Positions 1-6,890 of a stretch of DNA of 50,445 nucleotides are shown one piece after another (the stretch's first letter is position 1; each line of letters opens with the position of its first letter). Origin of the DNA: DATAMF01 sp964472565 (GTDB taxonomy: Bacteria > Chloroflexota > Anaerolineae > Aggregatilineales > Aggregatilineaceae); contig CAYYNB010000021.1 of NCBI GenBank assembly GCA_964472565.1, positions 1 to 50,445 on the forward strand. Reading direction: 5' to 3'. The position numbers and the translations under genes were made by a program. The notes under the pieces were generated by a model that saw only the letters and a list, made by a program, of their open reading frames with translations, ran no database searches and was not told where the DNA came from.

Positions 1-23
1 ATGTTAAAAGGCGAAAAACCCCT

Positions 24-51
24 CGCCGCCGCTCTGCGCAGATCGGCGGCG
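24..51. terminator. 28-bp near-perfect palindrome
   Basis: CGCCGCCG (24-31) pairs with CGGCGGCG (44-51), and the 12 bases between are themselves palindromic apart from one C/T mismatch. It could be a bidirectional terminator at the left edge. There is no T-tract to confirm this, and what lies to the left is outside the window. Confidence 0.4.
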
Positions 52-67
52 GTGTTATAATAGGTTT

Positions 68-96
68 GGAGCGGCCTGCTTGCATCAGGTCGCTCC
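68..96 (-). terminator. hairpin terminator after the HTH regulator gene
   Basis: The 11-bp stem 68-78 / 86-96 has one G-T pair and a 7-base loop. It lies just past the stop of the minus-strand regulator ending at 103. Downstream on the minus strand the sequence is A/T-rich but lacks a clean T-run. Confidence 0.5.
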
Positions 97-102
97 TGGC
101 CG

Positions 103-441
103 TCACGGTGAACCTCGCACCGAGACGGCCCCCCAGTCCCCCAATTCTTCCTCCTGTCCAACGCGAGTGATATATCCCGCGAGAGGCACTCGGTTGAATT
201 GATTGAGGTAACGCCGAATTTTGTCAATCACAGCATAGTTCGGGTTGGCAATTTCGGCGCGCATATACCACCTGACTGTTTGGTAGGGAGTGTTAGTCTC
301 TTCGCTAACCTCACGGATAGTGACTTGTTCCCCCCCCGAAAGCATTCGCGCAGCGGACGCGAGGCGGATATGCTCAGCAATCCGAGTGGTATATTTAATT
401 TCCTCTTCGCCGTTCTGCGGCGAGCGTTCGGCATTTGACAT
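103..441 (-). CDS. helix-turn-helix regulator, candidate early-operon switch
   Basis: The 112-residue protein has a likely helix-turn-helix around residues 40-75 (VTIREVSEETNTPYQTVRWY), as in small Xre/Cro-like or other HTH regulators. No second domain is visible. The ATG at 441 was chosen over an upstream in-frame start at 474 because AAAGGAGG stands four bases before it. The gene is transcribed away from the rightward operon, and its promoter (-35 486-491, -10 462-467) sits back to back with the rightward promoter. By position it may control the choice between the two transcripts, as repressor/Cro pairs do in other phages. That role is inferred, and the exact HTH family is not certain. Confidence 0.65.
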   Translation of the reverse strand: MSNAERSPQNGEEEIKYTTRIAEHIRLASAARMLSGGEQVTIREVSEETNTPYQTVRWYMRAEIANPNYAVIDKIRRYLNQFNRVPLAGYITRVGQEEELGDWGAVSVRGSP

Positions 442-461
442 AACGCCTCCTTTCTTTATTA

Positions 462-491
462 AAGATACCATCAAATCAATGGGATTGTCAA
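462..491 (-). promoter_or_regulatory. leftward promoter of the HTH gene
   Basis: On the minus strand TTGACA (486-491) is separated by 18 bp from TATCTT (462-467), about 20 bp before the start codon at 441. The -35 matches the sigma-70 consensus exactly. Confidence 0.65.
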
Positions 492-505
492 CTCTGCTAA
501 TCCGG

Positions 506-534
506 TTGACATATCAATCCGATTGCGCTACAAT
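506..534 (+). promoter_or_regulatory. rightward early promoter with dyad over the -35
   Basis: TTGACA (506-511), a 17-bp spacer and TACAAT (529-534) form a near-consensus sigma-70 promoter. The dyad TTGACATATCAA (506-517) overlaps the -35, and AATCCG is repeated directly at 499-504 and 516-521, so an operator here is plausible. The first coding start is 50-210 bases downstream, leaving a long leader. Confidence 0.7.
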
Positions 535-586
535 GATAATATATTAGCAATTCATAAGAAATCAGCCCTTTACCATCCTCAGAACC

Positions 587-739
587 ATGCCAAGCCGACA
601 GTGCGAACCTGGAAAGAGTCAAGGACAACGAGGCCTGGATGTGGACGTTTTTTGTGTCGCCGAACAAACCAAATGGAACCAATTCAAAATTTGGAGCCTG
701 ATGGAAGCCCGTTCTACAATGTACCGTCAAAAAGGTTAG
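587..739 (+). CDS. small 50-residue protein, unknown
   Basis: An ATG-to-TAG frame of 50 codons fills the leader between the rightward promoter and the next gene. Its stop is three bases before the next start and overlaps the AAAGG ribosome binding site of that gene, as expected for translational coupling. The upstream ribosome binding site is weak. The product is basic at its N-terminus, with no recognisable domain. It could also be a chance frame in a long 5' leader. Confidence 0.4.
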   Translation: MPSRQCEPGKSQGQRGLDVDVFCVAEQTKWNQFKIWSLMEARSTMYRQKG

Positions 740-742
740 CCT

Positions 743-985
743 ATGAACATACAGATCATCGGCAGCGGCTTTCGAAATAACCCCGCTGCCCGGCGCACTA
801 CCTGGTTCTTTTTTCATGTAAATGGGTCCATCACGACCCAAACCGTTTATTGGCCCGACGCCGGACACGGCAACGGCACCCCCGGCAACCTTACAGTTTA
901 CAGCGGTGATCCGCAGCCTCTCGAAGCTGGGTGGGGTCGATGGCCCTCTGGCTGGAAAAATTCTCTCAATCGAAAGGAAAACTGA
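743..985 (+). CDS. small hypothetical protein
   Basis: The 80-residue product is rich in Gly, Trp and aromatic residues and suggests a small beta-rich fold. I recognise no family. AAAGG lies seven bases before the ATG. The stop overlaps the next start as TGATG, so it belongs to the same early operon as the coiled-coil gene after it. Confidence 0.55.
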   Translation: MNIQIIGSGFRNNPAARRTTWFFFHVNGSITTQTVYWPDAGHGNGTPGNLTVYSGDPQPLEAGWGRWPSGWKNSLNRKEN

Positions 986-1611
986 TGACTTCTACCCGGT
1001 TTACCCTACCCCAAACCGATGGCCCGGCGCATCCAACGCCAGAGTCGGAACAGCCCTCCGTTCACGCCGAACCTACGTCGCCCGCTGCCGCCGAAAACCC
1101 GGCCAGCGTCGCAGGGGAAAATAACTCGACCAACCCTCCTGTTGTGCTCCCCGCGCTTGCTGTTGCCCGTGACTATGGGCAGGTGCACGTGGAGGCGGCT
1201 GTTACTCCCGAAATGCGAAGTGCCGCCCCGCCCAGCGACGTGCCGCAGGTGATCTCCGTCGCGCCGGTGCAGCTCGTCTCCGCTGAAACCATCGCGGCGA
1301 GCAACGCATTGGTGGCCGCGACCCAGCGCGATAATCAAGCACTTCGCACCCAGAATGCGGACCTGCGGGAACAGGTCGCCGGTAAGGAGGCCCGTATCCG
1401 CAGCCTGGAAACCGAACTGGCCCAGATGCAGCGCCGGTATGAAATCCAGCTTGAGATGACCCGCGAAATATCTAAAGTCACCTCTCGCATGCGTGACCGC
1501 CGCGCGCGCGCCCAAAAGCGTCACCGCCAGGTGCGACATGATCTGCACGCCGCCATGCTCGACGGCGCACCGTCGTCCATCGAAGTGGAGACCGCCAACC
1601 CAAAAGTTTAA
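985..1611 (+). CDS. Pro/Ala-rich protein with C-terminal coiled coil
   Basis: The 208 residues divide into a disordered N-terminal half rich in Pro, Ala, Glu and Val (about 1-115), a coiled coil (about 115-175, with heptad-like runs such as QNADLREQVAGKEARIRSLE) and a very basic tail. AAAGGAAA precedes the ATG at 985, which overlaps the previous stop. Function unknown. The shape suggests a scaffold or a DNA- or RNA-associated structural protein. Confidence 0.6.
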   Translation: MTSTRFTLPQTDGPAHPTPESEQPSVHAEPTSPAAAENPASVAGENNSTNPPVVLPALAVARDYGQVHVEAAVTPEMRSAAPPSDVPQVISVAPVQLVSAETIAASNALVAATQRDNQALRTQNADLREQVAGKEARIRSLETELAQMQRRYEIQLEMTREISKVTSRMRDRRARAQKRHRQVRHDLHAAMLDGAPSSIEVETANPKV

Positions 1612-1625
1612 CGCGGCTGCCCCCC

Positions 1626-1892
1626 ATGTGTTTTGGCCGCTACGATCCCCCGCGTTTCAGTTACCCGAAGCGGCAATCAGAACATACCGTCACGATCAAC
1701 GGTGAAAAGCGCGGGCCGGAGTGGGGGAAAGGGAAAGCCGCCGCCATGTTCGCCGAATTCCGCAAGTTGTACGAGCACGATGGAATCCCCATCGGCCAGC
1801 GAACCCGCTACGACTTATTAGGCTTAGGAAGAAAGGAAGCTGCATGCCCACCGAAACAGTCCAGCAAGAAGCACAGCAAGAAGAAAAAGTAA
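1626..1892 (+). CDS. small basic hypothetical protein
   Basis: The 88-residue product ends in a strongly basic Lys/Ser tail. It has an ordinary-looking middle (residues 30-62) and no recognised domain. It overlaps the next gene by 49 bases in another frame. The ribosome binding site is not obvious, so this is less certain than its neighbours. Confidence 0.4.
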   Translation: MCFGRYDPPRFSYPKRQSEHTVTINGEKRGPEWGKGKAAAMFAEFRKLYEHDGIPIGQRTRYDLLGLGRKEAACPPKQSSKKHSKKKK

Positions 1893-2008
1893 CCGAACTG
1901 ATGGATGTCGAGCGCCGCGACGCCATGCGCGCCCAGGGATGGCGGATTGTCCGCATTGACAGCCGCCAAATCACCTGGCGGCGTGACAGTCAGGAGGTCC
2001 AGGCATGA
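1844..2008 (+). CDS. 54-residue hypothetical protein
   Basis: The ATG at 1844 follows AGGAAG at good spacing. A longer frame opens upstream but has no ribosome binding site there. The N-terminus is Gln/Glu-rich and helical, followed by a compact stretch (RRDAMRAQGWRIVRIDSRQ) of the kind often seen in short phage proteins. The stop overlaps the next start as ATGA. Unknown function. Confidence 0.5.
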   Translation: MPTETVQQEAQQEEKVTELMDVERRDAMRAQGWRIVRIDSRQITWRRDSQEVQA

Positions 2009-2553
2009 CCCCCATCCTCATCGGCGATCTGGTCATTACCTGCCGCGATCTGGTCTACCACCCCTCCGCCGCGCTCGGCGACCGGCGCGCCATCACCGCC
2101 GGTACCCTCGGTCTGGTCTTCAACCGTATTCAGGGCCAATCCAAAGTGCTGATCGACTTCGGCGCATTTCAGAAATATGTCGATGAACAGGACCTGGTGG
2201 TTCTGGACGGCCCGGCTGATCTGAAAACCTATCTGGAAACCCTGACGCAGCGCGCGGGGGAAAGTATTGTGGACCTCCTGTGGTCCCAACGCACAACGAT
2301 TGTCGAGCGGCAGCGCCAGCTTGATGCTGCCCGTTATCAACTGCGCACCACCGGTCAGGCGCTGGATGAAACCGCCGAACGCACCAAAAAGCTCATTGAC
2401 ACGGAGCGCGCCCGCGCCGATGGCCTGCAGCAGCAGGTGACAGGCTTGCAGCAGCAGGTTAACAGCCTGGAAGCGCAGCTCACCCGCCTGATGAGCGCAC
2501 TCGCCGAGAACCACCGCGCTCCGGATCGCCTGGCCGTGACCGCGAATCAATAG
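2005..2553 (+). CDS. hypothetical protein: beta-barrel-like N-terminus, coiled-coil C-terminus
   Basis: The 182 residues begin with a strand-rich region (1-65) resembling a small SH3-like barrel (GDLVITCRDLVYHPS, GTLGLVFNRIQGQSKVLIDF). A long coiled coil follows from about 95 to 165. GGAGG stands upstream of the ATG, which overlaps the previous stop. It may oligomerise through the coil. No family recognised. Confidence 0.55.
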   Translation: MTPILIGDLVITCRDLVYHPSAALGDRRAITAGTLGLVFNRIQGQSKVLIDFGAFQKYVDEQDLVVLDGPADLKTYLETLTQRAGESIVDLLWSQRTTIVERQRQLDAARYQLRTTGQALDETAERTKKLIDTERARADGLQQQVTGLQQQVNSLEAQLTRLMSALAENHRAPDRLAVTANQ

Positions 2554-2577
2554 AGCGGTGTTATCAGCACCGCTCTA
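2551..2577 (+). terminator. hairpin at the end of the first early gene block
   Basis: TAGAGCGGTG (2551-2560) pairs perfectly with CACCGCTCTA (2568-2577) across a 7-base loop. The stem includes the stop codon of the preceding gene. There is no T-tract, so it may act in termination or in mRNA processing or stability. Confidence 0.5.
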
Positions 2578-2655
2578 GACCCGGCGACATTTACCCGCAA
2601 TTTAAAGGGGCGCTGACCTGGAACGCCGCGCCCCTTACTTTCGGAGATGATAATA

Positions 2656-3753
2656 ATGTCAACCGTTATAGAAAGTATACCACACACCCTGAACAGGTGT
2701 CCATTTGAACCCCTGTCGTATTTTTATCTGCCCCTGCTGCCGGCTCCCCGGTCTATGCCCCGGCTGGCTCAACCGGCCCCCGTGCTGGCGCTGCCCAGTC
2801 GCGGCTCGTGCAACCTGGCGGAGCAGCGGGCCGAGCAGGAACTGTACCGGCATCTGATCAGCCTGAGCAAAGGTCCGGGGCAGATTACGCAGCGCCCCGG
2901 CGTCCCGGTTTGGGAAGTTGGCGCCGATCTGGCCTGGCTTGCCAAGTCACACATCATCCTGGATACAAACGAGGTCGTGATCAAACACGCCCGGCCTGTT
3001 CAGGAATGGCATTACCCGGTCACATTGAGCGAAGCTGATTTACACCAGCTCATTCACCAGGCGGCACGCGCCTACCATCAGCATGAGTTGATCGAGTTTA
3101 AGGTGGACCTGAACGCGCAGTTGAACCAGGTCCACAGCCCGGTTGAAGTTCAACACGGCTTTTACGAAACACACATCTCAAAGCGGGACATCGATGGGGC
3201 ATGGGTACCGGTGCTTACTATCCTGGTGCAGCGGGGCGAATTGAAGCTGCATGAATACGTCGACTCGTCGCTGTTGGCGCGGGGTTATGCCCCCGCCTGG
3301 CTGAAAAAATACGACGTCCCCATCACACTCACCGCTTTAGAAACACTGGTCGATGAACTGGTCGCTCAACATAACGCCCGGGTCGATCCCACCTCCGACG
3401 CGGCGGTTAGCAACTGGGTAGAGGCTCAGCGCTTCGAGGACGACCTGCGGCGGCGGCTGGCCGTGATGGGTAAGGTCAACGCGATGTGCAGTTATGGCGA
3501 TCACAACCTGCTCGATTTGTCTCAGCCGGGTCTTTCTCCCATTGCCATTGCCGAGTCGCACGGCGGTGATACGGTGATGTGCGAATTCATCCCGGCTCAC
3601 CAGCGGTTTAAACGCCAGCCGTCCTGGCGCGAAACCTACCACTTCTATGCCCGCGCCCCTTTCTGGATGAAAACCCGGCTCAAAGCTCTCGTTCATGAAC
3701 ACAATGCCGCCCTCGCGTCACCGGCTGCGGTTGGAGGTTCTCATGCCCTGTAA
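2656..3753 (+). CDS. large hypothetical protein, unknown family
   Basis: This 365-residue protein has a Pro-rich N-terminus (about 1-50) followed by mixed alpha/beta sequence with many His and Trp residues. I cannot place it in a family. The ATG at 2656 is used because CGGAG lies about nine bases upstream, while another ATG at 2647 is too close to it. The 3' end overlaps the next gene by 11 bases. It sits directly before the DUF1257-like gene and the AAA+ ATPase, so it may belong to the same module, as a substrate or adaptor. That is inference from order only. Confidence 0.55.
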   Translation: MSTVIESIPHTLNRCPFEPLSYFYLPLLPAPRSMPRLAQPAPVLALPSRGSCNLAEQRAEQELYRHLISLSKGPGQITQRPGVPVWEVGADLAWLAKSHIILDTNEVVIKHARPVQEWHYPVTLSEADLHQLIHQAARAYHQHELIEFKVDLNAQLNQVHSPVEVQHGFYETHISKRDIDGAWVPVLTILVQRGELKLHEYVDSSLLARGYAPAWLKKYDVPITLTALETLVDELVAQHNARVDPTSDAAVSNWVEAQRFEDDLRRRLAVMGKVNAMCSYGDHNLLDLSQPGLSPIAIAESHGGDTVMCEFIPAHQRFKRQPSWRETYHFYARAPFWMKTRLKALVHEHNAALASPAAVGGSHAL

Positions 3754-4402
3754 TGGCATCGCCGTAATGACGGCCTATGTTAATGTCAACCTGGAAGCCC
3801 ACATGCGCGAGCCTGAACATCGGCAGGCGTTTGTGGAATGGCTGCGGATGCAGGATGTCCCGGCCCGTAACTGGTGGCAGGCGGGTAATCCCCGCCGTCC
3901 CATCTGGGCGCTGGGCATTGGTAGCGATTGGACCGGGTTGAAGTTCGTGGAGAACACCATCGAACTTTCTGATGAAGGCCAGTATCAGCAGCACAAGACG
4001 CACGTCGATACGGCGTTTGTCCTGGCGCAGCGGTATGCTGGGCAGCTTGCCCAGGCCGACATTCTGGAAGCGTTCACCGCCCTGGGGCTACCGCCGGAGA
4101 ATCTGAACATGCAGCCGATGGGATTGGTGAAATTTATGATCAATGCCGGGCTGACGGTGCAGGTTACGATCTACCCGGATGGCACGCTGGACCTGGTAAC
4201 GCAGGAGGGTGATTTCGCAGGTGGAAAAACCGCCCTCGAAGCGCTGCTGGCCGCGCTGCAAGCGCAGGGCGTGGGTATCCAGCAGTCCGGCCAGGTTGAA
4301 ACCCACCGGCATGATCTCCAACTCACCTATACCAGCGAACACAGCGCCACCGTCCATATTCACGAGGCGATCCGCGAAGGCGGCGCGCCCCACACCCACT
4401 AA
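3743..4402 (+). CDS. DUF1257/DUF2997-like protein (Ycf35-like fusion)
   Basis: The 219-residue product seems to join two small domains. Residues about 5-100 carry features of the DUF1257/Ycf35 family, including an LAQRYA-type helix and an amphipathic strand pair before it. Residues about 125-165 (VQVTIYPDGTLDLVTQEG, then GGKTALEALLAAL) look like DUF2997, a short two-strand, one-helix domain. In other bacteria these two are separate neighbouring genes beside a Ycf46-type AAA+ ATPase, and one follows here at 4471. GGAGG precedes the ATG at 3743, which overlaps the previous gene. Role unknown; it may be an adaptor or substrate of the ATPase. The family calls are from memory of motifs and are moderate. 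Confidence 0.5.
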   Translation: MPCNGIAVMTAYVNVNLEAHMREPEHRQAFVEWLRMQDVPARNWWQAGNPRRPIWALGIGSDWTGLKFVENTIELSDEGQYQQHKTHVDTAFVLAQRYAGQLAQADILEAFTALGLPPENLNMQPMGLVKFMINAGLTVQVTIYPDGTLDLVTQEGDFAGGKTALEALLAALQAQGVGIQQSGQVETHRHDLQLTYTSEHSATVHIHEAIREGGAPHTH

Positions 4403-4411
4403 CGATCATTC

Positions 4412-4447
4412 GCACCCATAGCACGGGTTATGTTCTGCTATGGGTGC
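4412..4447 (+). terminator. 12-bp perfect inverted repeat before the AAA+ gene
   Basis: GCACCCATAGCA (4412-4423) pairs with TGCTATGGGTGC (4436-4447) across a 12-base loop. It ends 24 bases before the ATPase start and has no T-tract. It could lower or time expression of the ATPase relative to the upstream gene. Confidence 0.5.
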
Positions 4448-4470
4448 TTCACTTGCTAAGGAGTATTCTG

Positions 4471-6249
4471 ATGATACCGTCCTTCTGGACCAGAGTTAAA
4501 AAAGCCTACGATGGCACCATTGCGCACGCTTTCGCGCTGCACGGCCCTGGGGTCAATGATTATGCGGAGGGCGAAGTGGATGTCCTGCCCTGGCTGGATC
4601 AGGTACTGGTCGGCCTGAACTTCGACCTCGTGATTCATTACGACTTCGCTCAGGGGATTACCTTCCCTCTGCCTGCCATGAAAAAACAGTTCGCCGAACT
4701 GGTCGGGCTGCTCGGTGCTTCTTCCGCCGCACTGCCTGCCGCCTTGCAAAAGTTCGCGCCGCAGCCGCAGCCAGGCGCGCCGGTTGATGTCCCGCTGCCC
4801 GCCGATCCCAGCAAGGCTTTCCCGCTCATCGAAGCAGCTCTCAACCTGGGCAAAGACGGCAAAAAGGTCGCCCTCATTTTCTCCTATGCCAATGACCTCT
4901 TCCCCGCGTCGGGTGTTGGCGGGTTCAGCGCTCTGCCGGATCGGGTTAACCTGGAATTCGCGCTCAATTGGGCACACAACCCCCTCTGGCGCGGCAGCGC
5001 CTGCCCGCCCCTGATTTTTTTCGTGACGCCGAGTCTCACCGCCCTTGCTCAGACTTTGGTCGAGTCGATCTACCCCGTGGAAGTCGAAGCCCCGGACTAC
5101 GAAACCCGTCTGGCCTTTATCCAGGACCGGCTCGCCATTAATGACAGCGTGGTGCTGGATGCCGACATGACGGCGCAGCGTTTTGCCGCGCTCACCGCCG
5201 GGCTGCTCAAGGTCCATATCATGGATGTTATCGTCCAGGCGCGGCTGAATAACACCCCGATCACCGCCGATGCCGTGAACAACCGCAAAAAGGAAATCAT
5301 GAGCGCCGCGTATGCGGGCGTGCTCGAAACCGAAGAAGCCTCTGGCAGCCTGGACGATGTGGCCGGGCTGGATTACCTGGTCAACTTTTTAATTACCGAA
5401 GTGGTCCAGTTGATGAAGTCCGGCGACACAAGCGGCGTGCCGATGGGTATCCTGTTCGCCGGTCCTCCGGGCACCGGCAAAAGTTATCTCGCCAAAAAGC
5501 TCGCCGCCAGCGCCGGGATCAACTTCGTCAACTTCCGCATGGGTAATATTCTGGGCGGCATTGTGGGCGAATCCGAGCGCAACCTGGAACGCGCCCTGCA
5601 AGGCATTCGCAGTCTCACTCCGTGCATTGTTTTCGTCGATGAGGTAGATCAAGCCTTCCGCCGCAGTGAAGGCAACGACGGCAGCAGCGTCAATCGGAAC
5701 ATCTTCGGGCGGCTGCTCAACTTCATGGCCGACACGGCCAATCGCGGGAAAGTCGTCTGGCTGGCGGCCACCAACCGCCCCGATCTGCTCGATGCGGCCA
5801 TGCTTCGCAGTGGGCGTTTCGATGCTATTGTTGCCGTCCTGCCGCCCGATGATGTCAATGATCGCTTGGTGATGTTCCAGGCGATGGCGAAGAAAAACGG
5901 TTTGACCTTCGCTGATGATCTGAGTCCGGCTCCCTTGTGGCAGTGCGCGGATCAAGTTGAAGGTTACACCGGGGCGGACATCGAGCGCGTGCTGCTTAAG
6001 GCCGGGGCCGTTGCCCGCAAAGCCGGCCATGCCGCCATCACACGCGCCGACCTGGACCACGCGATCCGGGCCGTGCGGATCAACAGTAAAGACCGCGACA
6101 CGCAGATTCGCACGGCGCTCGCGGTGGTGAACGACCTGGACCTGCTGCCGCCGACCTACCGCGCTCTTGCCGAACAGCAAGCCGCCGAAGCGCTCAACCC
6201 CACTGAGGTTCCCGCCCCACCCGCCACCCGCCAGGCGCGCAGCCTGTAG
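4471..6249 (+). CDS. Ycf46/SpoVK-like AAA+ ATPase
   Basis: The 592-residue protein has one intact AAA+ module in its C-terminal half: Walker A GPPGTGKS at about 331-338, Walker B IVFVDE ending at 391, sensor-1 Asn 435 (AATNRPD), an SGRFD arginine-finger region, and a lid helix with GYTGADIE. The first 300 residues look like the degenerate N-terminal domain of Ycf46 proteins (a strand LIFFVTP and a PDYETRLAFI segment at the matching place). Such ATPases remodel or unfold partners as hexamers. The ATG at 4471 follows AAGGAG. It sits after the DUF1257/DUF2997-like gene, the usual partner arrangement. Partner and function in the phage are unknown. Confidence 0.85.
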   Translation: MIPSFWTRVKKAYDGTIAHAFALHGPGVNDYAEGEVDVLPWLDQVLVGLNFDLVIHYDFAQGITFPLPAMKKQFAELVGLLGASSAALPAALQKFAPQPQPGAPVDVPLPADPSKAFPLIEAALNLGKDGKKVALIFSYANDLFPASGVGGFSALPDRVNLEFALNWAHNPLWRGSACPPLIFFVTPSLTALAQTLVESIYPVEVEAPDYETRLAFIQDRLAINDSVVLDADMTAQRFAALTAGLLKVHIMDVIVQARLNNTPITADAVNNRKKEIMSAAYAGVLETEEASGSLDDVAGLDYLVNFLITEVVQLMKSGDTSGVPMGILFAGPPGTGKSYLAKKLAASAGINFVNFRMGNILGGIVGESERNLERALQGIRSLTPCIVFVDEVDQAFRRSEGNDGSSVNRNIFGRLLNFMADTANRGKVVWLAATNRPDLLDAAMLRSGRFDAIVAVLPPDDVNDRLVMFQAMAKKNGLTFADDLSPAPLWQCADQVEGYTGADIERVLLKAGAVARKAGHAAITRADLDHAIRAVRINSKDRDTQIRTALAVVNDLDLLPPTYRALAEQQAAEALNPTEVPAPPATRQARSL

Positions 6250-6250
6250 T
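6219..6250 (+). repeat. short direct repeat, copy 1 (3' end of AAA+ gene)
   Basis: About 30 bp covering the last codons and stop of the AAA+ gene (CGCGCAGCCTGTAGT core) recur at 6504-6537 at the end of the next gene, where they overlap its stop in another frame. This suggests a small tandem duplication or gene insertion by recombination. Confidence 0.55.
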
Positions 6251-6263
6251 ATAGGAGGGCATT

Positions 6264-6521
6264 ATGTCTGATACGAAATGGCAAGCTCTGTGGAAGCTAA
6301 CTGAAGGTGCCTATCAGTTCCAGGTTTGGCGCGACGATGTCACTTCTACCTGGACCATCAACCTCCTGCGATTGGATGACGGCTGGTGGAGCTGTATAGG
6401 GCATCGGTTTAACTATCGCACCTGTGGCGGGGCAAAACGAGGGGCCCGGATATGGTTGAAACAAATAAAGGCCGAAGCCCTGGCCGCAGACGATCTCACC
6501 ATTACACCCGCCACTCGCTAG
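6264..6521 (+). CDS. 85-residue hypothetical protein
   Basis: GGAGGG lies just before the ATG. The product is Trp-rich (WQALWKL, WWSCIGHRF) with alternating polar and hydrophobic stretches, suggesting a compact beta sheet with a C-terminal helix. No family recognised. It may have been inserted or duplicated next to the AAA+ gene, because both genes share a short repeat at their 3' ends. Confidence 0.55.
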   Translation: MSDTKWQALWKLTEGAYQFQVWRDDVTSTWTINLLRLDDGWWSCIGHRFNYRTCGGAKRGARIWLKQIKAEALAADDLTITPATR

Positions 6522-6537
6522 GCGCGCAGCCTGTAGT
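6504..6537 (+). repeat. short direct repeat, copy 2
   Basis: Second copy of the sequence at 6219-6250, with a few substitutions. The CGCGCAGCCTGTAGT core is identical, and here it runs past the stop of the 85-residue gene. Confidence 0.55.
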
Positions 6538-6557
6538 GCTTGAGAAGGGAAAATACG

Positions 6558-6890
6558 ATGGTACGAACAAACGGCTCTCAATCCCCCGATACGACGGCTG
6601 AATGGGGCAAAATCCGTGAAGTGAGCGTGGAAGATATTCCGGTCCGCGCGGGAAAAACGAGTAAATGGCGGCTGTTGGCGGAAGACCTGCTGCTGCGCCT
6701 GGAAAAAACCGAGCGAAAGTTCGCGCTCGAAGTACCATTCCGGGATGAAAAGACGGCCAATAACGCTCGCATGGGGCTGCGAAAACTATTGAAGTCCCTG
6801 ATCAATGACGACGTGTTAGAAATTACCCAACGTCACGCGCTGCTCTATGTACGACGCGGCAAAAACTGGAAGGCGAGCAATGACAGTTGA
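6558..6890 (+). CDS. hypothetical protein, possible winged-helix-like
   Basis: The 110-residue product has a helix-rich middle and basic C-terminus. Residues about 60-100 (EKTANNARMGLRKLLKSLINDDVLEITQRHALLYVRR) could form a small DNA-binding helix-wing unit. No family match is claimed. The ATG at 6558 follows AGAAGGGA. The 3' end overlaps the next gene by 11 bases, so the two are probably co-translated. Confidence 0.5.
   Translation: MVRTNGSQSPDTTAEWGKIREVSVEDIPVRAGKTSKWRLLAEDLLLRLEKTERKFALEVPFRDEKTANNARMGLRKLLKSLINDDVLEITQRHALLYVRRGKNWKASNDS

Noticed and set aside
1..102. Left attachment site copy of the tRNA-Pro 3' end
   Set aside because: No match to the 3' tRNA sequence could be seen here or elsewhere in the window; the left junction is probably outside.
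1006..1548. Long minus-strand frames opposite early genes (also 2659-3702, 4456-5217, 5389-6180, 6823-7710)
   Set aside because: They lie opposite well-supported plus-strand genes, have no ribosome binding sites and have low-complexity or His/Arg-biased products typical of antisense frames in GC-rich DNA.
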